DNA of 64,000 bases from Nocardia sp. CDC159 (GCF_023740735.1 NZ_JAMRXH010000011.1:124001-188000); one strand, 5' to 3'; counted from the first letter of the stretch, positions 1-10,376 are shown. The notes: a model not told the origin generated them from the sequence alone. Translations and numbers: made by a program.

Positions 1-2
1 AC

Positions 3-902
3 CGCCGCAGGGCCGCCCGTACGGTGACCGAGCGGGCCGAGCAGGCGGCCGCGGAGGCGATCGCCGTCCAGCGCGCCCAGGTGCGGGTGGAAACCGAAAA
101 GCTGCGCGCCGACCAGGAATTGGCGTCGGCCCGGCTGGCCGCGCACGCCGAGACCGCCATCGATCGCGAGCGCCAGCGCAAACGCATCATCGCCGCGATC
201 GGCAACCTCGAGATCGGCGTCACCGAACCGCAGCGCCGCGCGGTGGCCGAATTCGAGGCGCTCGCACAACTTCCGGCCGGTGCTCCGGCCGCGGATCGAA
301 AGGACAGCCCCGTGTCTCAGGAGGGGAATACGCCCAACCTGCCCGCCCAACTCGCCCCGAGCGCACTCGCCCCGACCGGTCCCGCGGGCGCGGTGGTCCC
401 GGCGCAGCCCGCCGCCCCGCCCGCCAAAAAGAGTGGCGGCCTGGAGCTTCCAGTAATCGGCACGGTCCCGTTCACCGATACCGCCGCCCGCTGGATCCGG
501 CCGCTGGTACCGTCGTTCGTCGCCAATGCCATCGACACCGCGACCAGTCCGCTGCGGACCGTGCGCCAGGCCTTCGAGGAGGCCGAGGAGATCACCTTCA
601 CCCTGCGCCGCACCCGCAAGGTCACGGTGAATTCGGAGGATTCGGCCCAGCCCTACGCCCCGGCCGGATATCAGCTGCGGCCCGACCAGCCCGGCTATCC
701 GCAACAGGTCGCGGCGCAGGTGGTGGACGCACAGTATCCGCAGGCGTACCACGATCCGCGCTATTCGGCGCTGCCGTCGAGCCAGGGCGGTCATGGGCTG
801 CCGGGGACGGATCGGCGCGATGCCCTGCCGGGGCGGGCGGGCGGCGGCGAGCTGGAGCATCGCGGTCCGCGTGAGCTGCCGCCCGGTTCGCGGCCGGAGT
901 AA
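3..902 (+). CDS. C-terminal part of an unrecognised Ala/Pro-rich protein (5' end outside the window)
   Basis: The frame is open to the left edge, so the true start lies outside the window and only about the last 299 residues are seen. The visible N-terminal part (roughly 75 residues) is rich in Ala, Glu, Arg and Gln and looks like a coiled coil. It is followed by a Pro/Ala linker, a compact segment around LELPVIGTVPFTDTAARW with alternating hydrophobic residues, and a Tyr/Pro/Gln-rich tail. No catalytic motif, signal peptide or clear membrane helix is visible in this part. I do not recognise the family. It ends 35 bases before a parS-like sequence. Confidence 0.6.
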   Translation, partial: RRRAARTVTERAEQAAAEAIAVQRAQVRVETEKLRADQELASARLAAHAETAIDRERQRKRIIAAIGNLEIGVTEPQRRAVAEFEALAQLPAGAPAADRKDSPVSQEGNTPNLPAQLAPSALAPTGPAGAVVPAQPAAPPAKKSGGLELPVIGTVPFTDTAARWIRPLVPSFVANAIDTATSPLRTVRQAFEEAEEITFTLRRTRKVTVNSEDSAQPYAPAGYQLRPDQPGYPQQVAAQVVDAQYPQAYHDPRYSALPSSQGGHGLPGTDRRDALPGRAGGGELEHRGPRELPPGSRPE

Positions 903-937
903 TACGCGTCACAGCCGAAACGAGTTGGCCGCCAGTT

Positions 938-953
938 TGTTTCACGTAAAACA
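938..953. promoter_or_regulatory. parS-like site, one mismatch
   Basis: The core GTTTCACGTAAAAC (939-952) differs from the ParB-binding consensus GTTTCACGTGAAAC at one position. It lies in the gap between the partial first gene and the PhzF-like gene, about 55 kb from parAB. ParB binding is inferred only from similarity. Confidence 0.45.
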
Positions 954-1055
954 TCGAAAATGTCCTGGCACCGAGCCTTTCGTCGGTGTCGAGGCGACGA
1001 CCGGAGGGACTCCCGCGGGCGAACTCATAGCCGCACGCCATCGCCGCCAGCGGCG

Positions 1056-1724
1056 ATGCGGTTGACTGGGCGAGTGATCGAACACGAGGTGGTCGGCGTC
1101 TTCTGCGGTCCCCACGGGGAATTCGGCAACGAGCTGGGCGTCGTCCGCGCCGCGCCCGAATCCGACGAGCAGCGCCGCACCATCGCCCGCACGCTGGGCT
1201 ACAGCGAAACCGTCTTCATCGACGACGCCGCCCACGGCGTGATCGATATCTGGACCCCGTCCACCCGCCTGCCGTTCGCGGGCCATCCCTGTGTCGGCAC
1301 CGCCTGGCTGCTCGGCGCCTCGACGCTGACCACCCGCGCGGGCCGGGTCGACGCCCACCGCGACGGCGAGCTCAGCTGGGTTACCGCCCAACCGAATTGG
1401 GCCACCGACCGCACGCTGCGGCAGTACCCGACACCCGCGGCGGTGGACGAGCTGGACGTCCCGCCACCCGGCGCGTGGATCTATGCCTGGTCCTGGCGGG
1501 ACGAGCGCACCGGCCGCATCCGCGCCCGCGCCTTTCCCGGCCGCGGCGACGGCATCGATGAGGACGAGGCGACCGGAGCCGCCGCCCTGCTGCTCACCGC
1601 GAAACTCGACCGGCCGCTGGTGATCACCCAGGGCCGCGGCTCGGTGATCCGCACCCGGCCGCTGCCCGACGGCCGCATCGAGATCGGCGGCCGGGTGCGT
1701 ACGGTTACGACGCCTCGGCGGTGA
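1056..1724 (+). CDS. PhzF-like isomerase/epimerase family protein, short form
   Basis: The protein (222 residues) shows the PhzF fold signatures: EVVGVFCGPHGEFGNELGVV near the N-terminus, Glu51 in the GYSETVF motif (the position of the catalytic acid in PhzF enzymes) and the RLPFAGHPCVGTAWL loop at 71-85. A DEDEATGAAA segment near the C-terminus matches the second half-motif. PhzF proteins are usually about 280 residues, so this one is short, mainly in the central linker between the two half-domains. The start at 1056 is chosen because homology begins there; GTG at 1074 is possible. The substrate is unknown. Its 3' end overlaps the convergent P450 gene by 20 bases. Confidence 0.75.
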   Translation: MRLTGRVIEHEVVGVFCGPHGEFGNELGVVRAAPESDEQRRTIARTLGYSETVFIDDAAHGVIDIWTPSTRLPFAGHPCVGTAWLLGASTLTTRAGRVDAHRDGELSWVTAQPNWATDRTLRQYPTPAAVDELDVPPPGAWIYAWSWRDERTGRIRARAFPGRGDGIDEDEATGAAALLLTAKLDRPLVITQGRGSVIRTRPLPDGRIEIGGRVRTVTTPRR

Positions 1725-2937
1725 CGGAGAGCTCCCGCACCCCGCGGATCGCGAATTCCGGGCGCTGCACCGGTTCCGCGGCCAGGCGCAGCGACGGCAG
1801 CTGCCCGACCAGTTCGGTCAGTGCCGCCGTCACCTCCACCCGCGCCAGTGCCGAGCCGAGGCAGTAGTGAATGCCCGCGCCGAAGCCGAGATGCGGGTTG
1901 GGTGCGCGGCCGATGTCGAGCCGGTCCGGATCCGCGAAGACGCGCGGGTCGCGGGCGGCCGCGCCGAGCAGGGCGGCGATCTTGTCGCCGGGTGCGAGGC
2001 GGTGTCCGGCGATCACGACCGCGGTGGTCGCCGTGCGCTCGAATATCTGTAGCGGCGAGTCGTATCGGATCAGCTCCTCGGTCGCGGTGGCCGCCAGGCC
2101 CGGATCGTCGACCAGCCGCTGCCACTGGTCGCGATGACGCAGCAACGCCAGCACGCCGTTGCCGATGGTCTGCACGGTCGCCTCGTGTCCGGCCATCAGC
2201 AGCAGGACCGCGGTCGCGACCAGTTCGTCATCGGTGAGGCGCCCACCCGCGTCGGTGACCGCGACCAGATCGCTCAGCAGATCCCGTTCGGGGCGAGCGC
2301 GGCGTCGGACCACCAGGCCGCGCAGATAGGCGACGAATTCCGCCGCGGCGCCCTCGGCCTCGTCGCGTCGCCGCTCCGGCGGGCTGGGCTCGTACATCTT
2401 CACGATCGCGTTGGACCACGGCCGCAGCAGCGTTCGATCGGATTCGGGCACGCCGAGCAGATCGGCGATCACCTGGACGGGCAGCGGCGCGGCCAGCAAT
2501 TCCAGCAGATCCGCACTGCCGGATTCGGTGATCGCCGTGCGCAATTGGGCGACCGCGGTCACGGCGCGCCGCCGCACCGCGGTCCGCAGCCGTTCGACAT
2601 GACCGCGGTCGAATGCGGCCGAGACCAGGCCCCGTAACCTGGTATGGGTCGGCGGTTCGCTCTCCAGGATCGAATGCCGGTGCAGCAGATTGAAATTCGG
2701 AAACCGAGCCGCCGGTTGCGCATCGGCCCAGATCCGCCCGAGCCCGCGCTCGCGCAGTACCCGGGCGGCCGCGGCATGCGATACCGCGATCGCCGCGCCG
2801 AGCCCCGGATGCGGATGCACCTCGCCGCGTTCGCGCAGCCGGGCGAAGACCGGATAGGGATCGGCCAGAAACTCCGGATCCGCCGGGTCGAAGGGCCACT
2901 CGCTCGCCCGGGGCGGCGGCGGCGGGACAGCGCTCAT
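1705..2937 (-). CDS. Cytochrome P450
   Basis: This 410-residue haem monooxygenase has all the family landmarks: the I-helix oxygen-activation motif AGHEAT at 249-254, the ExxR pair E288/R291, and the haem-binding loop GFGAGIHYCLG at 351-361 with Cys359 as thiolate ligand. Length and the absence of a membrane anchor fit soluble bacterial class I P450s fed by ferredoxin. No ferredoxin or reductase gene is adjacent, so electron partners must be encoded elsewhere. Its neighbours are a convergent PhzF-like gene and an MFS exporter 118 bases upstream on the same strand. The substrate cannot be inferred from the sequence. Confidence 0.93.
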   Translation of the reverse strand: MSAVPPPPPRASEWPFDPADPEFLADPYPVFARLRERGEVHPHPGLGAAIAVSHAAAARVLRERGLGRIWADAQPAARFPNFNLLHRHSILESEPPTHTRLRGLVSAAFDRGHVERLRTAVRRRAVTAVAQLRTAITESGSADLLELLAAPLPVQVIADLLGVPESDRTLLRPWSNAIVKMYEPSPPERRRDEAEGAAAEFVAYLRGLVVRRRARPERDLLSDLVAVTDAGGRLTDDELVATAVLLLMAGHEATVQTIGNGVLALLRHRDQWQRLVDDPGLAATATEELIRYDSPLQIFERTATTAVVIAGHRLAPGDKIAALLGAAARDPRVFADPDRLDIGRAPNPHLGFGAGIHYCLGSALARVEVTAALTELVGQLPSLRLAAEPVQRPEFAIRGVRELSVTAEAS

Positions 2938-3055
2938 GACAGCTCACACTAGGACGACGCCGGGGTTTCCGCCGTCCCTCCACCACGCCGCCCCAACGGC
3001 CGACGCGACCGAAACCCGACGCTCACCGAGCGAAGCGCGACGATGCCAGGCCCGG

Positions 3056-4630
3056 TCAGTGCTCCGCGCCGACCCGGGGGCGTCCCGTGTCCCGTTCCGC
3101 CGCTTCGTATTCCACGCGGGTCGGAGCGGTTGCCGCACGGGCGGCGAAGAACCCGACGAACAGCAGGATCAGCGCCGTGGCGATCGCGGCGACGTGCACA
3201 CCGGTGACGAATGCCTCGTGCGCCGAGTTCAGCAGCGTCGTGGCCACCGGCTCGGGTAGGTCGCGCGCGGTTTCGACCGCGCCGCCAAGGGATTCGCGGG
3301 CCGTCGCGAACTGCGACTCCGGCACCCCGCCGACGTCCAGACCGTGCCGGAACACCGCCATGACCACGCTGCCGAGGATCGCGACGCCCAGGGCCACACC
3401 GGTCTCGTAGGCGGTTTCCGACACCGCGGCCGCGGCGCCGGCGCGCTCGACCGGGGCGGAGCCGACGACCATATCCGACGAAATCGTCAGCGCCACACCG
3501 ACGCCCGCGCCGACCAGCAGGAAGCCCGCGACGAACGGCAGGACCCCGGCGGCCGGATCGGCGCTCAGCAGGACGAACAGCGACGCACCGGCGGCGGCCA
3601 CCACGAGCGCGACACCGAGCACCAGCCCCGGCCGCCACAGCCGCACCAGCCACGCCGAGGCCAGGGCCGCCACCATGCTCGCCAGCATGCCCGGAAGCAG
3701 AAGCAGCCCGGCGTCCAGCGGCGAACGGCCCAGCACCAGCTGCAGATACTGCGAACCGAAGAACAGCACACCGGCCAGCGCGAACACCGACAGCAGATTG
3801 GTCAGCACCGCGGTGCGGAATTTCGGCAGCGCGAACAACCGCAGATCCAGCATCGGATCGGCGAGCGCCCGCTGCCGACGCACGAACAGCACGCCCGCGA
3901 GCACGCCGACCGCGGCGACACCGATCGGCACGAGATCGAAACCGTGCGCGGCGATCTCCTTGACCGCGTACACCACCGGCACCAGCGCCAGCATCGACAG
4001 ACCGGCGCTGATCAGATCGAACCGGCCCGGATTCGGATCACGCGACTCCGGCACCAGCACCGGACCCAGCACCACGAGCGCCAGCATGACCGGCAGGTTG
4101 ATCAAAAAGACCGAGCCCCACCAGAAGTGCTCGAGCAGCCAGCCGCCCAGCACCGGGCCCAGGGCCGCGCCGCCGCCCGCCATCGCGCTCCACACCGCGA
4201 TCGCGATCGTGCGCTGGCGCGGATCGGTGAACATGGCCCGGATCAGGCCCAGCGTGGCGGGCATGAGGGTGGCGCCCGCGACGCCCTGCAGCACGCGCGC
4301 GGCGATCAGCATGTCCGGGCTGACCGACCAGGCCGCGACCGCCGAGGCCAGGCCGAAGCCGACCGCGCCGAGCAGCAGCAGGCGGCGGCGGCCGATGCGA
4401 TCACCGAGCGCACCCATGGTCACCAGCAGACCCGCCAGCACGAACGAGTACACGTCGATGATCCACAGCAGCTGCGGCGTAGTGGGGGCCAGATGGGCAC
4501 TGATGGCGGGCACCGCGATGTCCAGCACGGTCGCGTCGACGGAGATGAGCAGCAGCGCGAGCACCAGGACGCCGAGCCCGCCCCAGTCCCGAGCGGTGGC
4601 CCGGCGCGGGGTGGCGATGGCGGTGTTCAT
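3056..4630 (-). CDS. MFS drug exporter, DHA2 (14-helix) family
   Basis: The 524-residue integral membrane protein starts with a short cytoplasmic segment and a first helix containing LLLISVDATVLDIAVPAIS, the typical DHA2 motif D1. Motif A follows (GALGDRIGRRRLLLLG) and motif C-like glycines (GPVLGGWLLEHFWWGSVFLINLP). Length and about 14 hydrophobic segments fit EmrB/QacA-type proton-driven multidrug antiporters. It is transcribed divergently from a TetR gene, and two near-identical palindromes lie in the 76-90 base gap, so repression by that regulator is likely. The exported compound is unknown. Confidence 0.9.
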   Translation of the reverse strand: MNTAIATPRRATARDWGGLGVLVLALLLISVDATVLDIAVPAISAHLAPTTPQLLWIIDVYSFVLAGLLVTMGALGDRIGRRRLLLLGAVGFGLASAVAAWSVSPDMLIAARVLQGVAGATLMPATLGLIRAMFTDPRQRTIAIAVWSAMAGGGAALGPVLGGWLLEHFWWGSVFLINLPVMLALVVLGPVLVPESRDPNPGRFDLISAGLSMLALVPVVYAVKEIAAHGFDLVPIGVAAVGVLAGVLFVRRQRALADPMLDLRLFALPKFRTAVLTNLLSVFALAGVLFFGSQYLQLVLGRSPLDAGLLLLPGMLASMVAALASAWLVRLWRPGLVLGVALVVAAAGASLFVLLSADPAAGVLPFVAGFLLVGAGVGVALTISSDMVVGSAPVERAGAAAAVSETAYETGVALGVAILGSVVMAVFRHGLDVGGVPESQFATARESLGGAVETARDLPEPVATTLLNSAHEAFVTGVHVAAIATALILLFVGFFAARAATAPTRVEYEAAERDTGRPRVGAEH

Positions 4631-4661
4631 GGTTTCTCTCGACTTTCGTCCCGATTGTTTA

Positions 4662-4708
4662 ACCGTCCAGACGGTACAGTAACAGAATTACCGTCCGGAC
4701 GGTACAGT
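4662..4708. promoter_or_regulatory. Twin TetR-type operators in the MFS/TetR divergent promoter region
   Basis: Two 19-base units, at 4662-4680 and 4690-4708, share the form ACCGTCC(A/G)GACGGTACAGT and are spaced 28 bases apart. Each contains the palindrome ACCGTCCNGACGGT (the second is CCGTCCGGACGG at its centre). They fill the gap between the divergent exporter and regulator genes, the usual place for autoregulatory TetR operators. The second unit abuts the regulator start codon, so binding would also block its translation-start region. Confidence 0.8.
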
Positions 4709-4709
4709 G

Positions 4710-5258
4710 ATGCCCGTGACAACGACCCGCGACCGGATCCTCGACGCGCTCGAGACGCTGCTGGTGGACAAGGGCATGTCCCAGGTGACCCCGGAGAATG
4801 TCGCGGCCGCCGCGGGCGTCTCCAAGGGCGGCCTGCTGTACCACTTCAAGAGCAAGGACGCCCTGCTGGCCGGGCTGGTCCGCCGCCTCGGCGAGCGGGC
4901 CGACGAACAGCTGCGACAGGCCACCGCCCAGGGCAGATCGGTCGCCGAGTGGTATCTGCAGACCCCGAATCCGGACAACGACGCCGACGCCCTCGAACTG
5001 GCCCTCTATCGCTCGATGGTCGCGGCCATGCGCACGGTCGAGGCTCCGCACGACCCCGCCGACGACGAGGTGCAGCGCGCCCTCGCCGATGTCATGACCT
5101 CCTGGAAGGACGGCCTCGACGCCGAGCTCGACGACCCCGTCCGGGCCGAACTGATCCGCCTGGTCGGCGACGGTGTCTACCTGCGCGCCCTGCTCGGACT
5201 CCCGCAGACTCCGCCGGAGCTGTATCGCGCGGTGATCGACCGCTTGCTCGACCGCTGA
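4710..5258 (+). CDS. TetR/AcrR-family transcriptional repressor
   Basis: The 182-residue protein has an N-terminal TetR helix-turn-helix (residues about 7-55, ending in VSKGGLLYHFKSKDALLAGL, the typical Y-H-F-x-S-K signature) followed by a variable helical ligand-binding domain. It is divergent from the DHA2 exporter gene and two palindromic operators separate them, so it most likely represses the exporter and itself until a ligand binds. GTG at 4707 and GTG at 4716 are alternative starts. No ribosome-binding site precedes any of them, so the message may be leaderless or the start may differ slightly. Confidence 0.9.
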   Translation: MPVTTTRDRILDALETLLVDKGMSQVTPENVAAAAGVSKGGLLYHFKSKDALLAGLVRRLGERADEQLRQATAQGRSVAEWYLQTPNPDNDADALELALYRSMVAAMRTVEAPHDPADDEVQRALADVMTSWKDGLDAELDDPVRAELIRLVGDGVYLRALLGLPQTPPELYRAVIDRLLDR

Positions 5259-5287
5259 ACAAGATTCGAGACGGTTAGACTCGGCGC

Positions 5288-6172
5288 GTGTGTCCAGCCG
5301 CTCCGGGTCGGGCCGGGCTGTCGTCGGCTCCGGCCGGGTTCGGTGTGGGGTCGGAGGCGGACGGTGAGGCGGTCCCCATTCGGCCGCTGGGATTCCGGGA
5401 GCTGCTGGATCTGCCGTTCGCGGTGCTGCAGAGCGAGATTCGGTTACTCGCCGGGCTGGTCGCTCCGGCATTCGTCGTCGCGGCGGCCGCGGTGGTCGCG
5501 ATCACCGCGGCCGGATCCGCGGCCACGGACGGTTCGGACGCGGGAACGGCCGGGGCGGCAATCGGTTCCACGGCGGTGTTCGCCTGGCTGCTGCGCCTGT
5601 TCGTGCGCGGGGTCGCCACGCCGATCGGACTGGCCGCCGTGCATCGCCGCGCGATCGGGTGGCGCGCCGCCCTGGCGGGGCTGCGGGCCGAGCTCGGGCC
5701 GCTGCTGGCATTCCAGGCGATGTACACCCTGATCGGGATCGCCGTGCTGGTGCCGGGCATACCCCTGCTGATCACCCTGCTGCCCGCGCTGGTCTGGCTG
5801 GGTCGGCTGCGGGCGAAGCGGTTCGCGGTGCTGCCGGTGCTGTTCGAGGAGTCGGCGTCGTACCGGGTCGCGGTCGCGCGCGCGAAAGTCCTTGCCGCCG
5901 GCGCGGAATGGCAGCTGGCCTGGTTGTGGGTGTATCTGCGCGCGCTGCTGCTGGTGCTGATGGTTCCGCTGCTCGCCATCCCGCTGTTCCTGTCCGACTT
6001 CTCCGGTACGCACCGCTGGGCGGTCATCTCCCTGATCACCGCGGCCGTGCTGTTGATCACCGCATTCACCGAGGTCGTGGACTCCATCACCCGCGTAGTG
6101 AGCTATGTGGACCGCCGCTGCCGCCGCGAGGGCTGGGATATTCGCATCCCGGCGGGAGGGCCGACCCGATGA
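5288..6172 (+). CDS. Multi-pass membrane protein of the MoxR/DUF58 cluster
   Basis: The 294-residue protein has a short N-terminal segment and then several hydrophobic helices, among them LAGLVAPAFVVAAAAVVAI and LVLMVPLLAIPLFL. No enzyme motif is visible. The stop codon overlaps the start of the DUF4129 gene (ATGA), which indicates translational coupling and places it first in the MoxR-DUF58 operon. Comparable membrane genes head this cluster in mycobacteria. Function is unknown. The GTG start at 5288 is the first of the frame; a later start before the first helix is possible. Confidence 0.75.
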   Translation: MCPAAPGRAGLSSAPAGFGVGSEADGEAVPIRPLGFRELLDLPFAVLQSEIRLLAGLVAPAFVVAAAAVVAITAAGSAATDGSDAGTAGAAIGSTAVFAWLLRLFVRGVATPIGLAAVHRRAIGWRAALAGLRAELGPLLAFQAMYTLIGIAVLVPGIPLLITLLPALVWLGRLRAKRFAVLPVLFEESASYRVAVARAKVLAAGAEWQLAWLWVYLRALLLVLMVPLLAIPLFLSDFSGTHRWAVISLITAAVLLITAFTEVVDSITRVVSYVDRRCRREGWDIRIPAGGPTR

Positions 6173-7193
6173 CACCGGACGAACAGCCGCGGCCGGAGGC
6201 CCCCGCCCCGGACGTGCCCGCGCTGGGACCGGCGGCCGACCATCTCGCGGCCGCCGAACAGGCCGCCGGGCGCGGCGATTTCGACGCCGCGGTGCGGGAG
6301 CGCTTTCGCGCGGTCGTGCGCGGTCTGGAACAGCGCGGGGTGCTCGAGGTGCGCCGAGCCCGCACCGCGCGCGAGACGGCCGACGCCGCCCTGGCCACGG
6401 TCCCCGAACAGGCCGCCGAACTGCCCACGGTGGCACGCGGATTCGACGAGGTCGTCTATGGCGGACGTCGTGCGACCCCGGACGAGTACGAGCGGCTCGC
6501 GCACGCCGACCGCTTCTCCCAGGCGCCGCCCCCGCCCCCGGAGGCCGTCGAGGTGGTCGTCCGCGAGCGCTCCCCGCGCGGCTGGCGGCGTCCGCCGCCG
6601 CTGCCGGAACTGCTGCGCAATCCCAGGTTCTGGGCGATCGTGCTCGGCGTGCTCGTGGCGGCCCTGATCGTCTACCTGCTGGTACGCCTGGCCGCGGCCC
6701 CGACCGCGCCGCCGCCCCGAGAACTTCCCCAGCCGCCCGACCGCCCGGGCCTGCCGCGCCCGAACCCCGGCGAGGGCACCGACTCGATCTTCCAGCGCCT
6801 GCCGGACTGGCTGGCCTACGGCGGATTACAGCTGCTGATCTGCGCGGCGATCGTCGTGTGGTGGCGGGCGCGGCGGCGCGGGGCCCTGGTTGGCGAGCCG
6901 CGGCCGGTGGAGGTGGCGGCCGGTGAGCTGCTGGCCGGACAGGCCCGGCTGTATCGCCGCTCGGGCGACCGCGAACACGTCGCGGCGACGCTGCGCGCGG
7001 CGACGCTGCGGCGGATCCGTCCCACCCTGGGCCTGGCCGCGGACGCGCCGCCCGATCGCGTCGTCACCACGATCGCCGCGCGTCTGGGCACCGACCCGCG
7101 GGGGATCGGCGCCGCGCTGTTCGGCCCGGTGCCCGACGACCAGGCCCTGCAATTCGTTGTCGCACAACTGGACCGGATCGAATCGGAGCTCGG

Positions 7194-7197
<4 letters not shown>
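6169..7197 (+). CDS. DUF4129-type membrane protein
   Basis: The protein (342 residues) carries the DUF4129 helical domain at about residues 20-95 (pattern AAEQAAGRGDFDAAVRERFR, then RGLEQRGVLEVRRARTARE). A transmembrane helix follows at about 148-170, then a Pro-rich loop, a second helix around 217-235 and a cytoplasmic C-terminal helical domain. ATGA overlaps on both sides, with the preceding membrane gene and with moxR, show a tightly coupled operon. In MoxR clusters such proteins are thought to pair with DUF58 and MoxR ATPases; their biochemical role is not known. Confidence 0.8.
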
Positions 7198-8177
<980 letters not shown>

Positions 8178-8180
8178 CCC

Positions 8181-9467
8181 ATGGTCGTCACCGGTCGGCT
8201 GGCGGCGCTCGCGGCGGGGGCGGGGCTGGTCGTGATATTCGCGGTGCCGTCGTGGGTGGGGGTCGTCGCGGCGACCGGCCTGCTGGCGGTGCTGGCGGGC
8301 GTCGATGCGGCCCTGGCGGGCCGGGGAATCGGATTGGAGTTGTCGCGGCCGCCGCTCACGACGGTGCGCACGGGACGGACCGCCGAGGTGGAGCTGACGG
8401 TGCTGAACTCCGGCGACCGCGTGCTCCGCGGGCTGCTGTGGGACGACTGGCCGGACAGCGCGGGAGCCACCCACCACACCCATCGACTCACCCTGCCGCC
8501 CAATACGAAAACCCGCTGCACCACGCGGTTGCGGCCGGAGTATCGCGGCGATCGCGTGGCCGGACCGGTCACCGTGCGGCTGTTCGGTCCGCTGGGGTTG
8601 GCGGGCTGGCAGAGTCGCCGCGAGGTGCCCGCGCGGGTGCGCGCGCTGCCGCCGTTCCGCAGTGAGCGGGTGCTGGCCGCCAAGGTGAAACAGTTGCAGC
8701 AGTTGGAGGGCCGCACGGTGACGAACACCCGCGGCCAGGGTTCGGAGTTCGACTCGTTCCGGGAATATGTCGCGGGCGACGACGTGCGCGCGATCGACTG
8801 GCGTGCCACCGCCCGCGCGACCGATGTGCTGGTGCGCACCTGGCGTCCGGAACGCAATCGGCATGTGCTGATGCTGCTGGACACCGGCCGCACCGCCGCG
8901 GCCCGCATTGGCGACGGCACACGCCTGGACATCACCATCGAGGCCGCCCTGCTGCTGGGCGGCCTGGCCGCCGCGGCCGGTGACACCGCCGACTTGCTGG
9001 CCTACGACCGCGCCGTGCGCGCCGACGTCCGCGGCGTCACCGGGAAATCGTTGCAGCCCAAGCTCATGCACGCCCTGTCCGGCGTGGTCCCCACCCTGGT
9101 CGACACCGACACCCCCGGCCTGGTCCGCGCCGCCCTGCGGCGCGCCCGCCGCCGCAGCCTGGTCGTCTGGTTCACCAGCCTCGACGCCGCCCTGGTCGAG
9201 GAGAACCTCACCCCCGTCCTGCCCGTGCTGACCCAGCGCCACCGCCTCCTGCTGGTCTCCCCCACCGATCCGGACCTGGCCGCGGCCGTCACCTCCCGCA
9301 CCGACCTCTACACCGCGGCCGCCGCCGAAACCCTCCGCACCGAACGCGCCCTGATCCAGGAGTCCCTGCGTCGCAAGGGTATCGGCGTGATCACCGCCGC
9401 CCCCACCCAACTCCCGGAGGCCCTCGCCGACGAATACCTCGAACTGAAGCGCTCCGGAGCCATCTGA
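8181..9467 (+). CDS. DUF58 domain protein, MoxR partner
   Basis: This 428-residue protein starts with two hydrophobic helices (residues about 5-50), followed by a beta-rich domain and the DUF58 signature around residues 190-215 (EFDSFREYVAGDDVRAIDW). A von Willebrand A-like region follows, with VLMLLDTGRTAAARIGDGTR providing a MIDAS-like Asp. DUF58 proteins are regularly encoded directly after MoxR ATPases and probably act with them at the membrane. It follows moxR after a 3-base gap and converges with the RDD gene. Confidence 0.9.
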   Translation: MVVTGRLAALAAGAGLVVIFAVPSWVGVVAATGLLAVLAGVDAALAGRGIGLELSRPPLTTVRTGRTAEVELTVLNSGDRVLRGLLWDDWPDSAGATHHTHRLTLPPNTKTRCTTRLRPEYRGDRVAGPVTVRLFGPLGLAGWQSRREVPARVRALPPFRSERVLAAKVKQLQQLEGRTVTNTRGQGSEFDSFREYVAGDDVRAIDWRATARATDVLVRTWRPERNRHVLMLLDTGRTAAARIGDGTRLDITIEAALLLGGLAAAAGDTADLLAYDRAVRADVRGVTGKSLQPKLMHALSGVVPTLVDTDTPGLVRAALRRARRRSLVVWFTSLDAALVEENLTPVLPVLTQRHRLLLVSPTDPDLAAAVTSRTDLYTAAAAETLRTERALIQESLRRKGIGVITAAPTQLPEALADEYLELKRSGAI

Positions 9468-9498
9468 TTGCGGCTTCCAGGAACCCTTCTCAGCTCCG

Positions 9499-10302
9499 TC
9501 AGGCGGGACGAGCCCACATGAGGTCGGATGGGGGCGGGGACGGGCGCGGCGGCAGGAGAGGGGCGAGGGTGCGGCGCTGGCGTTCGGAGATGACCGCGCC
9601 GAGGATGTGGACGGGCGGGTAATTCGGTGGGGGGACCCGCAGGCGCTCGCAGACGGCGGCCACCAGGGCTTGTCCCAGGGCGGCTTGCGTTTCGGGGGTG
9701 AGGGTGCGGTGGCGGGTGAGGTATTGCCGGATGGGGAGGGCCAGGTCCTCGGTCAGGGCGGTCAGATCGAGTCGCTGGGACCAATCGTGCAGCCACGGCG
9801 GGGTGGCGGCCAAGGCCGGCAAGGGGATTCGGGCCCGGTCGTGCACCACCACGGTGCCCGCGAGGATGTCGCCGACCCGGCGGGCCCGCGGGGAGCACAG
9901 CGAGGTGAGGACCGCGACCACGCCGAGCAGGCCCAGTCCCCAGAAGTCGACGATCGCGCCCGCGAGGCCGCGGGTGAGGGCGTGCCGGAAATCGATCGGG
10001 CCGCCGTCCGCGCGGACCACGCGCAGGCCCAGGAGCAGCTTGCCGACCGTGCGGCCGCGCAGCAGGGTTTCGCAGGTGATCGGATAACCCGCCACGACCG
10101 CCACGAACACCAGCAGCATCGCGGCATCCAGCCAGGCGCTATCGGGCTCCAGCCGCACCAGCAGTATCACCACGCCCACGAACAGCAGCCAGGCCAGGAC
10201 GAGCTGCACCGCCAGATCGATGAGGAAGGCCGCGGCGCGCGTGGGAATCCGCGCGATCGGCAGCTCGAGGGCGACGGCCTCGCCGGTGGTGAAGACGGCC
10301 AT
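9499..10302 (-). CDS. RDD-family membrane protein
   Basis: The protein has an N-terminal RDD domain of three hydrophobic helices, with the Arg near the first helix in PIARIPTRAAAFLIDLAVQL and the Asp in LIDLA, and VGKLLLGLRVVRADGGPI between helices two and three. A cytoplasmic C-terminal region of about 110 residues, rich in Arg and Pro, follows. RDD proteins are small membrane proteins, some linked to ion or osmolyte transport; here the cluster context (MoxR, DUF58, SpoIIM) is the only functional clue. It is divergent from the SpoIIM-like gene with a 74-base gap. Confidence 0.88.
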   Translation of the reverse strand: MAVFTTGEAVALELPIARIPTRAAAFLIDLAVQLVLAWLLFVGVVILLVRLEPDSAWLDAAMLLVFVAVVAGYPITCETLLRGRTVGKLLLGLRVVRADGGPIDFRHALTRGLAGAIVDFWGLGLLGVVAVLTSLCSPRARRVGDILAGTVVVHDRARIPLPALAATPPWLHDWSQRLDLTALTEDLALPIRQYLTRHRTLTPETQAALGQALVAAVCERLRVPPPNYPPVHILGAVISERQRRTLAPLLPPRPSPPPSDLMWARPA

Positions 10303-10376
10303 GATTCCCCCAGCCTAGGGCCTGCGGCACCGACTAGCCTCGGGCACGGAACAATTCGAACACGGGGAGGCCACCG

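Noticed and set aside
3344..5278. A 644-codon open frame on the plus strand opposite the MFS gene
   Set aside because: It is the complement of the MFS exporter and runs on in the wrong frame through the TetR gene. Its composition (Gln, His, Arg, Asp) is typical of an antisense frame in GC-rich DNA.
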